64,000 nucleotides of DNA from Mycteria americana (Eukaryota > Chordata > Aves > Ciconiiformes > Ciconiidae), in assembly GCF_035582795.1 (NCBI RefSeq), contig NC_134365.1, forward strand, positions 221,295,887 through 221,359,886. Direction: 5' to 3'. The notes beneath the pieces were generated by a model. The model made no database searches. It saw only the letters and a list, made by a program, of their open reading frames with translations, and was not told the origin of the DNA. A program made the position numbers and the translations under genes. Below, piece after piece: positions 43,801-57,547 of the stretch. Numbering within the stretch: the first letter of the stretch is position 1; every line of letters starts with the position of its first letter.

Positions 43801-45677
43801 AAATATAAGATTTCTTTTTTTAAAAAAAAATCCAGTTCAATTAGGAAAAATGTGCCAGGGTCCTTGCAGTTACACAAGTATGCCGGGAGAGAAAAAGAAA
43901 ACCAGTTCCCGTTTTGGTTTTTTTTTAACCATTTAAGATGGAGGGAGAAATGCAACCATTTTTTAGATAGAGGAAATCGGGCAACGACCGTTCTCTTCGA
44001 TCAGATCCATCTGTTTAAATGCACTGGCTGTCCTCCCTTCAAGCCATGGGTCACGGTAAGGTTGCCCCAGCACTGTGCTTCAGTGACATCCTGAAAATAC
44101 CACTCGTCATCCGGCACACGGGTCAGCAAGAGCGTTAACGCCGCAGCCCCCGCCCTGGACGAAGGTCCCTGCGGGCACCGAGGGTCCCCAGTGAATACTC
44201 TGCAAGGCAGCTTTCAAGTATCAAGTTGAGCCGATGTTTTTTTGAGCCCGATTATTGGAAATAATCAACGAAATTCTTGTGCTGTTAATGGATGATGGGG
44301 AAGAGCGTTACAAACACGAAGAGCCCAGAGGGTGGGCTGCTGCTGAAGGCCACATCTGGGCAGACAACACGTGCTCCACCAAGCCCAGGCTCCGAGCTAG
44401 CTCTGGTCCAGGCTGCCGTGCCCGACTTCATGCCTTTAAGTGGAAATTTTTAGTGCATCGCTCACCTGAGCTTTCTTAGTGGTTTGAGCCTGAAGACGGC
44501 TAGCTCGGAGCAGGGGCAGGGCAGGCTTGCATCGCCCTGAGCACCCACATCCGTGTGCCCGCGGGCTGGGAGGGCTGGGCTCCTGTCCCAACTCTACCGC
44601 CAACCCATCGGGTGTCTGGGAGAGAACGGCGATGCGTCAGATACCTCGGGATGCCTCCTCGGGCCGCTCTTGGACATGTAACGACAGGCCTTAGGTGTGC
44701 TGAGAGATCTCTTAACTGAGCAAGAACCTGCAGGGTACGTGTCAGCAGGGAGAACGTCCTTCCCGAAATCACCCAGCCAGCTTTTCCCTTTCTAGATTTC
44801 AATGTTAGTGGGAAGAACGTGAAACCCTCTTGCCTCGGAAGAGGCAGGGACCGGGAGAAAAGCTGCATTTGCTCCCTGGGTCACAGCGCCCAGAGCACGG
44901 CTCCAGCTGCTCTACTCGAGCTCTCTGCCGTGTCACTAACATGAATGTACAAGTTCCTATAAGGCTTTTCAGTAAAATCCTTATTTTATGTCTTTCTTCA
45001 CTACATTTGGCTTTCTACTTAAAGAAAGTAACCTATGATCTGTACTGCTGGTGCAGACAGTGAGATACATTCATTTATAAGTACTACGGGCGGATCTATT
45101 TGGTACTTCCTAGCAGAAATACGGATCAGCCTCCCTCCCCAACAACCCGCAAGTCAGGTCATTCCAACGCGCTGACATCGCTAACAGACTGACCACCACA
45201 GCCAGCTGCAGCGTAAGGAAGAAAACAGGGCAGGCAGAGAGGAGAAGACTGTTTCTAGGACAGAAAAAGCCTACTTTCCACGAGCAGAGCTCCGATTTCT
45301 CGCGGCACATTGAGGCGGTAAGGCAAGGAACGGACGAGGTCCTTATCCCATACCCCACGTACTGCTCACGCAACCCTCCCAGCTGGGTAACCCAAATGTC
45401 ACCGAATGCGTGTAGAGACGTTGCAGTGTATTCACGGGGACGGTGGACACTTCTTTCAGACCAATGGACCAGAAAGCTGGAGGATTTTTTTCTCTCTCTT
45501 TTTTTTTTCGTTAATCTGAAAGGACTCTGGCTTCTCTCTGAACTGGACCTACAAATGTCTTACCACCAAAATGAAAAAACAATTGTTGTGGGTGGAAGTA
45601 TGACAAAAAATAGTTTTCCTATAAGATAATCTGATAAACCTCATCGTCCTCTAGAAAGGCAACATCGTCCACCAGTG
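40827..45677 (-). other. RNF169: RNF169 3' UTR (inferred)
   Basis: No introns, no coding potential and no young transposon in ~4.85 kb after the RNF169 stop. AT-rich patches with AU-rich words (e.g. 43,690-43,830) would be expected in a regulated 3' UTR. A weak MIR-like segment (CCCAACTCTACCGCC) lies near 44,580. Extent is inferred from the distal hexamer. Confidence 0.5.
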
Positions 45678-48600
45678 CTACTTAGCACCCAGAGTGCTCT
45701 TCGACCGCAGCAGATACCGATCGACTCTGACTTTCCGCCTATCCACTGTCCTGTTCTCGCTGTCGAAAATCCGCTGCAGATGCAGGGCCAACCTCCTGTC
45801 CTCCTCCTCTTGCTGGAGCTTCTGCTCCATCTCCCGTACCAAGCGATCCTCCGGAGGCAAGCCCACCTCCCCTGCCGCGTGCCTCAGTCTTTTGACGGAG
45901 CCGTTGTGCTCCAAGTGCTTTGTTTTGCAGCGTCTCTTCCGGCCCCGTCTCAGCGACGGGGGCTGTTCCCCGATGATGTTCTCAACGGAATTGCAGGTGC
46001 TGTTCTGCACGTTGATCAATTCGCTGTTGTTCAGGTATTTCAACTGCTTTTTTCCCGATGTCTTGACGGGGACTCCTAGTGTGCTGTTGTCAGGCAGCGA
46101 TGCACTGACGCCCATGAGTCTTCTGCTCAGCATTTTCGGGCCAAGACTAAGACAGGATTTGTCCATGAACGCGTTCACTTTTAGGTCAGGGACTTCGGAC
46201 ACTCGTGTGTTTAGGGAGGTTACATTTGATCTCGCATCTGGTTCAGCAGCGCTGTCATCTGTTGTTAATGCCTGTGAATCTCTGTTCTTCTCACTCCCTC
46301 TTCCCAGCTTCGTTTCACTGATGGAAGGAAAGAAATCCAGCTCGGGGCGAGGATCTCCCGTCGTGTCAGGTGGAAGGTGATCATCCTGCACTTGCGGCTG
46401 CTCTTTAGTGCAACTGCTGGAGTTGGTGATGTCAGGAACTATAACGTCTTCCGCGGGCTCCGAAGCCAAGGACGTAAGGGTTGCTTTACAGAGAGTCTTT
46501 TTGATCTGGCGCTCCTGAAATATCTGCTCCCATTTTTTTAGTATTCTAGGACTGGCCTCGTAGGTGGTCGGCTTCTGCAGACTCCGGTTCAGGTTTCTCG
46601 GGGTGGACTTGATAATGAGAGGGCTCAGGACTCTGCCGTCAGGAAGCCTCTTTGGAGGAGTACACGGGGAGCAGACGATAGGCTTAAAGTGGTTGAGCTC
46701 TTCCGAGATGCTGTCATTGCTCTCGGGGCTGATGGATCGCTCTGGCTTGTGCAGGGCCGAGAGGGACGAAACGGGGTTGAGAACCAGGCGTTTCTCTGCT
46801 GTCAGGTCTGGGGCGGAGAGGCAGCGGTTGTTTTGGGTGGACGACAAAACTCCAACCAGCGGTGTCGACGTGCTGGTGACGGGTGGCACCTGCAAGGCAA
46901 GGCACCACAGCTCAAAAAGTTTGTCATTGAGAAGAATACGGACAAGCATGCGAGAGAACAGGAGAACAGGAGAACGTGTGGCTACCATGCTCAGCTCCTA
47001 CAGCAGACCAGCTGGAGAGCTCTCTGGAACAGCCGTGGCAGCCTCTGCTGGTCACGGCACGTTTCATGGCCAATATATAACATAAGCAGAGGACACCGGA
47101 GTCCAGCACGATCTGGGTCTCAAATTTCTTTCAGTGTAAGAGCTGTTCTTGCCACAAGCGGCAACCACTCCGATGGCAAAATGCTTGAAGCAAGGCAAGA
47201 CAAGGAGCAGCCAAAAAGCACCGCACTGCCATGGCTGAAGGAAGCCACGCTCTTCAAGGAAAATGATCTCCAAAGGATCTTTTGCTCCCTACCAAGCTGT
47301 AGGAGAGAAAGAATAAATACTTGGCCCAGGTTTAACACACAGCGCTGCAAAACGTCATGAGAAAAGGTGTGTATGTGCCTGAGGCAGACTGCTGGAACAA
47401 CCTTGATGAGCGGTCCCAGACCACACCGTGGCCACCACACCGGACGCTGCCTGAGACAGCCTCGAGCAGAGCTTAAGAGCAGCATTTCTTGTCATCTCCA
47501 AGACCATCCCCTAATGCTGTTACATTTGGAATGCGACAGAATCCAGCCACAAATCAGAAATAAAAGCTGCACATACACAATTGCAAATGATATTCTTCTT
47601 CTCTAAGATGAAATTATTTTATCCAGCAACTGGTTTGAGACAGCAATTGTCTTTCCCTGCTTAGCCCGAAAGAGAGTTGTTTCTACTAGCTTATTTTAGG
47701 GGCAAAACAAATCTGTGGAATACCCTGGTAGTGCAAGTCTTAATTGGCCAGGTCCATAAACCATCTACTTAAAAAAGCAAGTCCAGAGGAGGCAGGTCAG
47801 TCCAGCCTTGCTTTGAGCTCAGTCCAGCTCCTATCAGCTTCGATGGGAACTGGACCAGGTTTTTAGATACAGACTCTCTGACCATGGTCCATGCCCATAA
47901 CCTCAGAGATGTCAAGCCAGGTGACCACTGGGGTCAACTTAGTGCACCCAATGGGGATTTTACCATTTTCCAAGCAATATGCACCGACCAAACTGACCTT
48001 CCAACAGATTGCAGAGGCTTTTGTTCCTTATGGGATCTCTGGAATTGAACCCTCCCCTTCTCCATCTGGGATGAAACTGAGCCCAAGAAGGAGGGACGTC
48101 AGCAGAAGGAGGTGGAACGTCCTAGCAAGCGGCCCCGGTGGAGCAGCGCTGGAGCTGTTCCAGGCTGAGAACTCACAGCTCTCATGATTGAAGCTGCTGC
48201 TGCCAGCCCCCAGGATGCCACGGGCCAGAGAGGCACATCGGAAAGGAGGCAGAGTACGGCCTCAGAGACAGAGATTAGTACAAGAGCGAGCGTGCAAAAT
48301 TTGCATCTGCTGGCAGGGCCAAACAGAGGGGTCAGTGGTGCTGCCAGGCACGGCGCAAGGAAAGGCGTTTGTAAAGGTCATCTCCAATGAGTGGAAGGTA
48401 CCCAGCGGGTACTGCTGGAAAAGCCTGAAAAACCTCCGGCTCGGATTTTCAGCGGTGCTTCGTGATCACTGCTCATTTTGAACTGAACTGAAAAGTCAGG
48501 CCTGTTACACAGGTAATACGGTTAATTCACTTGGTCTGCTTGATGCGAGGGGAAGCAAGATCAGGCCAGCTCTTCCCGTAGCGTGGAAGTGCAAAAGAAA

Positions 48601-51600
48601 GTATCCTGACATCAGGAGAGCAATGAGTTTTGCTCTGTTTAAGCAGCTTTGGAAAGAACGAGAGAGAAAGGGGCAGGAAGAGAGGATTTTTTTTCTAAAC
48701 TTCTAAAAGATTTTTCTTTAATCGGCTGGGGATTCAGCCTTGAAAAGAAAATTAATTACAAAACAAAAGCATGATGAGTACCCTTCCAATTTCCAATTAT
48801 CCTCCCATGCTAACGAACAACTCTGTAAGCTGTCTACTTTTCTGCTCAGTAATTTCTAACCTAGCAGGTTTTTATTGTGAGCTGCAAGGAAGTGATTGGC
48901 CCCATGGTGATAACACAGCACCAGCAGCGCCACAAACACAGTATTTGATATCTCCAGATTACTGGCGCTGTGTAACCTCAGATAAGAACATTTACACATA
49001 GAAACCCTATGTTTCCAGACGCAGCTGGTACCTTTGTTTTGTTGGCTGGGGCTGATCTCTGCCTGCTCTTTGATCTCTCCTGAATGGTGTCGTTGCAGCT
49101 CCGACTCCTTTCCACCTTGGCGGTTAGGTTCCTGAAAAGCAGATGTGTGAAAAGAGGAGATTGCTCATGACCTTAGGAACAACCAGCCCAACAACCCTGG
49201 CAGCAGCTACCTGTGGGGGAGGCATCAGCCTTGGCAGCGCCCGGCTGTACGAGATGCCTCCTACGCCTGCGGAATAAAGGGATCCAGGAATCTTGGATCT
49301 GCCGCAGAGCCCTGGTCTGTGTTCAAGGGCTCCGCACTAAACACACTGACACCTCCACCTACGGCCTGTAACTAATTGAGGTCAGAGCTAATGATGATGC
49401 TATGGAAACCTCGGTGCTTCTCATGTGAAAACACACTTAGTTGCTCTGCCGCTTCCACTGCATCATGCAACGGCTTTCACTGATAACCTGTTTGGGGCTG
49501 ATGTTATCTCTTAATGTCTGTGCTGGAGAAGGACCCAGCACTCTTGAGTTCATCACGCAGAATGTTGTACTTTAATGACTTCTGTCATTTAAATCTACAG
49601 GCAATGATTTTTCTGCTTCATGGGATCGACACTAACTTCGTTAACCCCCAGGGTTTTATAACAGGTAGAAGGTAATCGGGCAGACGCTATATGCTACCAA
49701 TTAGTCTGTTCTAAAATTCCAGAAAAATTATTACTTATTTTGGATTGGAACAACCGTTTTAATTAAATTTAAAGCATCTCAGGTAGAACAACAGTCAAAA
49801 GAATGTGAGATTTACATCTCTAACGAACATTAATCAGCTTGAGTCAAGTCTCAGCATCTTACCCTGAAAGGAAAGCAAAGGAGTAGGCACTGGTCTTGGA
49901 AACAAAAGCCGACCGATGTGTTTGCTTGCCCTGGAACGGTTCTTCATTCTCTGAATCCGAGAGACGTTCAGGAAACTGAAGTCAATCAAGGAAGAGTTAG
50001 CTGACACGTACAACAAAAAGAATCACTTGGAAAATAAAGCTCTTTCTTGCAAAGATATTAAAGATTCCAAAAGCCCCCGTTCTGATTACACCTAGAGGAC
50101 GTAAACTGAGAATGCAACCTGCAAGCAGATACACATGCTCGTGCGGCTCTCTTCACTGGAGCTCTAACAGCTCAGAGGCTGGCCCCAAAAACGTAAATAA
50201 TGCAAAAATAAGCACGCAGCTCCTACGTATAGCTGTCAGTCATTGCAGAAAGTTAATTTATTGATCAAGGAAACGTGAGAAAATCCTACAAGAAAGGTAC
50301 TACGGGACGTTATTCAGTGCCCACATATCAGCCTATCAGTCTTTAAATCTTAAGAGCATTTCCTGCAGAGTCTCACAACTGAAATGAGAAATAGGCAAAA
50401 CTCAGCACGAAGCATCTGTTGGACTACAGTATCGTACTCCTACACTGCAGAAGATTCATGGAGGTACGTTCATGGAAATGCATATATGCCCGAAGACCAA
50501 GGATACACAAAGCGGAGTGGTTACGTCTACAGATTTAACTGATACGTTTGGAAGAGCTGCACCTTCAGTCATGAGTAAAGTAGGTAAAAGGGGGGACAGA
50601 AACCTCTAGAAGAACATCTGTAGTCATAACAAACCTTAGAGGACAGCTCTCATTAACGTGGATCTTTATAATCTGTATTTATAGTTGATATATTAGTTGA
50701 TTGACTTCTTTATAGCCCCTGATGGCTCATAGCCTTCAACGGCTATAAAGAAGTCAATCAACTAATCCTGGAAAGCTCCCTGTGTCAAAGGATGAAAGCT
50801 CCCAGTTTCAACGGGCAGAAACAGGAGATACTCAACTAGTCAAGGTCTTAAAAAAACCTCGTTCTTGTTCCAGGACTGAGTCTTAGCAGCATTTCACCTA
50901 CCAGTCAGTGTCTATGATGTGGACAGGAGAGAAGCACGAGCTTACTTACACACTCTTGGTTCACTTTAAGCACTAAAGATTCATCTTTTTTCTGCTGTTC
51001 TTCCATTTTTCGTTTTCCTACATCCATGTCATCTAGAATGAACTTGTGAATCAGATCCTCAGAAGCTTTTTCTTCTTGTAGTTTTTCTTCCCTCAGCTGA
51101 AAATAATGACAAAAGAGACAGAGTATTTGAAATGTCTTAAGTCCTACACTTGGTGCCCAACAAGTAATTTTCCAAGATTTTCCACATAATTTAACTTTGT
51201 GTCTTCATTTCTCTACTCTAGAGTAGAGCCACTGCCTCCCTCACTAGCAATAATGTGGAGATCGATTTGTTTCTGCAACGCTTTCATGTGCACTCTACAC
51301 AAAAACCATGGATATTTTCTTCTTTGCAAAACAGCAAAGGCACTGTCAGGTCCAGGGTTTGACAAAGACTTCTCTGCCACACCATTTTCTAAAATAGAGA
51401 GACAAAAGCTTTTGTCTACTTGTAGATAATCATACTACAAATAAAAATGTGCAAAACAGTAGTTTCATGCAAGCTACGACATTTCAATTGTAGTCTTCAA
51501 ACGGACTCCAACACAGTATACACAATTTGGCAGACATATAGACAGCATCGCCTAAATTAAAATTGATTAGACACAGCAATTCTCATGTTGAAACCTACAC

Positions 51601-54600
51601 GCTATATGAAATCTATTGTTTCACTGACGTGTTGGGACGGAGAAGATCCAGAGAGATTACCTAACCCTCCGATGGCCAACTGGAGGCCCAAAGCTTGAAT
51701 TCAGTTTATCACCTGAAGTGCAAATGCGGATGAGAAGTGCAAGTGAATGCCAGGATCGAGGACACAAGGTACATGGATCCACGGGATCCTGCCTGCTGGA
51801 CATCGAACAGCCGCTGCCTGCGCACCACGCTGCACAGACTTGCTTTTACCTCCTGGCTTCCTACTCTGCCCCGCGTAGTTAACCCCTTAGTGAAATCCCC
51901 TTGCTTTTTTAATACTTTCCTGCAATTTAAGAAGTCTGATCCAAAGGCGGCACCGAGCACTTTCAGCCTTTTTGGTATCACCTCCTATGAGGAACACTTC
52001 CCCTATACTTCCTTTTGTTTTTCTCCAATTCCAATGCATTCTTAGATGTTTTCTTGCTACTTTTTACCACCCTGGCTGGTGGCAATTCAAAAAGGCTACG
52101 ATGCAACGTTATTTTATCCACGTGCTGCACTACTGCATTTCACAAACCTGAAAGCTGCACAAGAAATCCTACAGAACTGCCAGGGCAGCCCCAAGCTACG
52201 TCTTGCTGCGCTTCCCATCCTCTTTCTGTGCTGAAGGCTTTTTTACTGTGCCTTCTAAAGTGTCCCTCTTCCATTAACTTCCATATACTCCTTTATCTTC
52301 CCTACCCATTCTTGAGCTTGTGGAATTCCAGTAATAAGGAAAGTGGGTAACAAGAAAAGTGGATTTCAGGGAAATGCAAACAATTTCCTTCCTTCCCTCC
52401 CTCCCAAAAGCAAAATCCATCACTTAGTGATCCCTTTTAACCAACCAAGGTCAATGTTTAGTGTCCACAAGCTCCTCCCAGCCAGGTTCTCCCTGCAGAG
52501 ACTTCTTTCTTCCTGAGCCAAAGGATTATCCCCAGCACGGTCCACGACCCCCATGGGCTGCCTGTCCTGCTGCATTATTTTGCCTCCCCTTACCTAAGGA
52601 ATCAAACTCCCCATTTCTGCCAGGACCTCTTTTCTCCAGACTTGCTACTCAAAACTAACAAACGCCCTTTTCTCCTCCTTTCCACCACCTTTTCCTGATG
52701 AACAGGCTCTGCAGTACATACTTCAGATAGCCCCATCCGATCGTCCCTGCCCAGGATAACATCACCCAGCTCCCTTCTCACTCGTCACCCAGCCATTCAC
52801 CCAGCTTGTCTCTCACCTCTTCCTCAACTTCAGACTTACACACAGGCCATGAATAGTCTACCTATATATGTATATATGTACCAGGTTCTTCCTTCTTCCT
52901 CCACCCTATCTCCATGCATAAGTTATCCTCGTCTGGGACAACAAGCCTGACCTTTGATTGACAGGTCTCCATCACGCTGATGAATCACAGCTATGGCTAA
53001 GGACTAAGAAATCAAATACTTCTGTTTATTCCTCACATTTGAGTGTAGGCGTCTCAGATGCTTAAGAAGCTGCCCTGTTACATTCCCTCCTATCTTCTCA
53101 CCCCGTTGCAGTTTCCCCCTCGCCTCCCGGGAGAGCAGTGCTGCGGGACCTGGTGCCCTCAAGGCATCCACGGGCAGCTGGAGCACTGATCCTACAGCAC
53201 TGCACATAAAGGCAGTGGGCGACGCTGCAACAACTCCTCACCCTTCCAAAAATATTTAGTATTTTTCTTCCCTGCTGCAGGGAGGGGGGGGAAGCATGGA
53301 CATGCGGATGACAAAGAAAACAGAGTTCATGATGCATTACATGAAAAGCACATCATGATTTTCAGACTGGGAAGGACCCGAATCCTCCTGAATCCGAACC
53401 CCCAGAGATGAGGAAGAGAGAGGTAGGAGGAGAGAGGGTAGAAACCAGGAACCCCCCGCCCTGTTTGGCTGATTATGGGTGTTTAGCAAATGTTTTCAAA
53501 CGCTGGTTTGACTTCTCGTTTAGAGCTGTTTTAAGATGTATCTTTAAATTCCTGATCTATTAATAATCTCAAGCAATGACTACAACACAGTGTCTGACTA
53601 ATATACACTATGGCCACATGATGCAGACATGATGAATAGTCTGCTGTACGTTTCATGAACGTTTTTCTGCACTGTGAGGAGCCTTTTTTAAGTGTCTGAA
53701 AAACAAGCTCACATCAAGATTTATCATAAAGATGACTCTTTTTGGGCGGCTGAAATACTACCCAACACTTGTGTCCCTTCCATATTTCTCACATGGAAGA
53801 AAGCTATATGGAAATCTTCACTTTTTTGTCTAACTTATAAAATTATACTCAATTCCCAAATCTAAAGCCACAGGCATATGTAACAACACAGAGGAATATT
53901 TAAGGATTTTAGGCCAACCCATGGCACAGTGCAAGCACAAGCTCTGCTGACAGTGAACAGTGAAAAAAGCAACAACAGGATCCTAATCCTAATTAACAGG
54001 ATACAAAAAAGAATTTAGGTCCAGAATTCAGGTTGCAAACAAAAGCAAACTCTAATGATAACATTTGTACTAATTAAAAAAAAAAATTTTTCAGCAGCCT
54101 AATGTAAATTAATGTAAATTATCTCCCAGAGAATTTACTTACAAACATGGCAATACTGTGCTGGGACATGAGGACTAGAAACTGAAACAAGCTGGTGTGA
54201 AACATCTACCCGGGGAGAAGTATCTTACGTTATCTGAGTAGCATCTTTGAAATACTGGATGCAGGACTGTCAGCTGCTATTAGCAGTACGGTTATCAGAA
54301 AACGCATTTGAACCTGCCTGTAGCCCTTTCGGATATCCCGTATGAAACTGCAGGAAAAAAATACTGTACAAGCAACGGCTAATTTTTTCCTCAAGAACTG
54401 CTCGAGAAACGAGAATTTCAGGAATATCATTCTTGATACTAACATTCATTTCCAGAAGTTTGGTAAACTCACGTTTGATATCTTCTCTTCACTCCATAAA
54501 CCGTCCGGGTTTGCTTGCTCGCTCCCCGAGCCTGCTCCGTCTACCCATGCCGCTGGAAAGCCGCATGTCAGCACATGCCTCAGGTAGGAGTTTCCCTCCT

Positions 54601-57547
54601 GATTGCGTGTGATTACAAGCAATAGACTGCTTGTGATAGAGAGACAGTTTAACAGGATGAGTTAGGTTTTTAGTACACAGAAACGATATCCTCCTTTGGA
54701 AAAATATAAAATACAAGAGCACCAAGTGCGCTGTGTAAAAGAGGAAAAAAAAAAAATCTCGCTATCCTGCACAGACAGCAAACGTTTCATCTTGTTCTGA
54801 AAGTCAGTTGAGAAAATTACATTACGAGATTATCCACTTCAAATAAAAATTCTTCAGTACATAATTATGGTAACTACTTTTGTTTTCAACTGCAAAAGGC
54901 GGGGAAGCGGGTCAAGAGCTAGGATTTATAAAACAACTCACATCTGGGAGATGTCAAAGCTTGTGAACGCTCCTCTCCCTTCCTCAGGAGGAAAGCCAGG
55001 TTACCCCCGTTTCATGGGCAGCGAAGCTGAGATGAAATCTCTTGCCTCGAGACACAGAGGGAAGCCCAGTTATACGCAAGGTTCGATTCCCAAACCCGAG
55101 TTCTCGTCTCCTCCTGCCTAATTCAGAAGTTCAGAGACACCAAGAAACTCTCACTAAGTGGCAACAGTCACAAATTTGCCTGGAATAAGGAAAAAGCGCA
55201 AGTGCAGCATCAGTTGCCATTTTGTCAGCTAAATTACATTGCCCTTTCCTCTTAGATGATGATTCAGAGAATCTCCCCCACACACCAGCTCTTTCAGACG
55301 AGGTTCATAAAAAATGAGTTTAAGTCGGCAGGGGAAAGAAACCTATCTCCCATCTGCTAGCGAGCAAAAAGGGGAAGGCAGCAGGCTGAACAGGAACGAG
55401 ACAAAAACATGCCCAAAATGCCAGAAACATGTTAAAGTATTTCCTTTTGACTGGTGGGGAAGTGACTGCACGTGGTATCTTTTTGCTGAAGTCAAGCAGT
55501 AGATGCAAAAACCTCTTCAGCTGCAGTCTGACTAAGCTTTAAATGTGTTTACTTGAACTTTATATGTAATATTTAAAGTCAGTAACGGAGTAATCGGGAT
55601 TAGCAAGCGGTGATAAAGTACCCACTTCGTCCTGCATGGATGCAATGCTCCTATAAAAGTTTTACGGACCATGGGAGAGAAGATGGTTTAATCCTTCCAG
55701 AAGATGCAGATATGCATCAGTCCGGAGGCACCTGGAAGAACCGCAGAGCTAAGATCCAGCCTCAGTGAACTCAGGCAGTTCCTGCTCCTCTGGACACCCG
55801 GGAAATTCTGGCCTTGAAGCTGGATTGAAGACATCAAGCAACAAGTCTGGCAGGATCAATGATGAGTTAGCTCCAATATCACCATGGAAAGCCTCCCACT
55901 CACTATTACGGAGTGATTTATAAAACCCTAGGAAGGTTTACAGTTAATACCTACATGGAAAGCTTTATTTCTTCTTTAAGCCAAAGACACCCCGAGTATA
56001 CTCATCCTGAAGGTTACAGTGAAAAAAAATTAAATTGCCAAATACAGTGATGCACGTTTAAGCTAATTAATAAACCACATTTTTATATGAGTAAGATTTC
56101 TGTGCGCTTAAGTCTTACGCTGCTGCCTAAACCAACTGCTTCTCAACAAAGCGTCTCACCATTGCTAAAAACGCCGCAAGTCACAAGACTTTACGCACAA
56201 AGCATGCTTGCCTGCCTAGCAAAAGTCACCTGCACCGGAGAAGAGTTCGCCTTTCTTAAGATCACTTAATGAAGGTCATAGTCAGCCAAAGTTATCCTAA
56301 TAACCTCTAGTGACATGCCCATCAGTGTCACTGCTAATTCCACACATGGAGAAGCAGGGGAGAAGACCCTTCCACATTTTTAATTGTCTCCTCACATATC
56401 TGCATTTCCCAGATGAGTTATTTACCTTAAATATCATCTAAGCAGTATTTCCCATTTCCCTACTTAGCATCACTCAGTGGACAAGGCTATTTTTCTAACT
56501 AAACATCAGCTTCCCAGCCATTTCTATGAGATCTTCAAGTGAAAACCCAAAGAAAATTCTTCAGCGATGAATAAACCCCTGTTCCTTTTCCCCAGCAGGT
56601 AAACTAATCAGCGAGAGGTTGGACCCATCTCGAAGCCAAACACCATCACAGAGATCAAGGCCTCGGGCGAGCGATTAAATCTATTGACAGAGACACCAGC
56701 AGCGGGGCAGAGTCCACATTTCGGCAGGACGGTGTGCAGGTCCAGGCAGAGGAAGGGACGACAGACGCAGGAGCTACGAGTGGCAGTGTGAATGTTTTAC
56801 CAAGTTACGGGCGACCCTTACAAGAGGGGTTGCAATGGAAGTCATTACCTGCTCGGCTACAGCGGTCATTGCTTTCACTGTAATGTTTCTCACTTAAAAA
56901 GCAGCCAACTTCCAGAAATGACTAGCCACTGGAGATATTTCAATGATTTAGATTAAGAAAAAATCCCTTTTTTAATGTAGAAAATATTTTCCCTGACGTT
57001 AACTCCAAAACAGCTGAAAAGCTTTTGTTCCCTTCTCAGTTTTTTGTCTTTAAATGCCATTTTTTTTCTTGCCTAAAAATAGACAGAAAGCTCTAGTTTG
57101 GAATAGATTGTTTCTGAGAGGGATGTTACTGCAGGAGATGCCTTATGCTGCAAAAGCCTTTATGGAATTACATCCACAAATACTGATGCTCTAATAAACC
57201 CTGTACAACCGAACAGTCGCTCGAGGTCCACCAAGGAAGGTACATTTCCATGTTCTGGAAGGCAGCCTAAGACAGCAAAATCTGGCTTCTACATACTCGA
57301 TTACTGCCAACATTTTCCTGAACTGGCTGAACAGCATAAAGGGAATAAATGACCTTTGTTACAGAGCAGGAAAAAAAAGCCCTTCAAGTTTCCTTATAGG
57401 CAGGATGGCATTCCGGCAGGAAATCCAAGTTATTCTCGAAGAAAAACCACAATTACACAGAATACCGTACCTTCCTTAGCTGGCTTTCATATTCTTCTCG
57501 GAGTTCCCCTGGTTTGCTTAATTTAATGGGTGCTCTGAATATAAAGT
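45678..57547 (-). CDS. RNF169: RNF169, ubiquitin-reading E3-family protein at DNA double-strand breaks (exons 2-6; RING exon outside window)
   Basis: Nuclear paralogue of RNF168 that binds ubiquitylated H2A at double-strand breaks and competes with 53BP1. Exons on the minus strand: 57471-57547, 50950-51096, 49863-49975, 49032-49131, 45678-46889; phases agree, giving 548 residues plus a stop. The first exon here (DFIFRAPIKLSKPGELREEY) starts in phase 1, so at least one 5' exon with the RING finger (~150 aa of human's 708) lies beyond base 64,000. Next come the UMI/coiled segment (LREEKLQEEKASEDLIHKF, MDVGKRKMEEQQKKDE), SDSENEE, and NLTAKVERSRSC. The large last exon ends with the MIU2 ubiquitin-binding helix (EMEQKLQQEEEDRRLALHLQ) and the LRM2 targeting motif (RRKVRVDRYLLRS), then STLGAK. 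Intact. Confidence 0.95.
46890..49031 (-). other. RNF169 intron before the last exon
   Basis: 2.1 kb between donor GTACC at 49,031 and acceptor TTGCAG at 46,890-46,895. A segment near 47,835-47,865 (CTTCGATGGGAACTGGACCA) resembles an old interspersed repeat common in sauropsids, by impression only. No gene. Confidence 0.55.
50693..50765. repeat. Perfect 25-bp inverted repeat (73-nt hairpin) in an RNF169 intron
   Basis: Left arm 50,693-50,717 and right arm 50,741-50,765 are exact reverse complements with a 23-nt spacer. Arms begin TTAGTTGATTGACTTC and end CTTTATAGCC. The spacer holds a further 4-bp complement (GGCT...AGCC, 50,724-50,734). Either strand would fold into a long hairpin; the RNF169 pre-mRNA (minus) carries it. 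Confidence 0.95.
51097..57470 (-). other. RNF169 intron (6.4 kb)
   Basis: Between exons 57,471-57,547 and 50,950-51,096. Mostly unique AT-rich sequence with a MIR-like remnant at ~55.0 kb, a short (TA)n stretch near 52,862-52,880 and A/T runs (54,066-54,080; 54,746-54,757). No gene seen. Confidence 0.75.
55000..55112 (-). mobile_element. MIR-like SINE remnant
   Basis: CCCGTTTCATGGGCAGCGAAGC, shortened here to its core GTTTCATGGGCAGCG, then AAATCTCTTGCC, GACACAGAGG and GGTTCGATTCCCAAACCC follow the reverse MIR consensus order (TTTTACAGATGAGG, AAGTAACTTGCC, TCACACAG, GATTCGAACCC) from memory. The longest of the four MIR-like copies. Confidence 0.6.
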
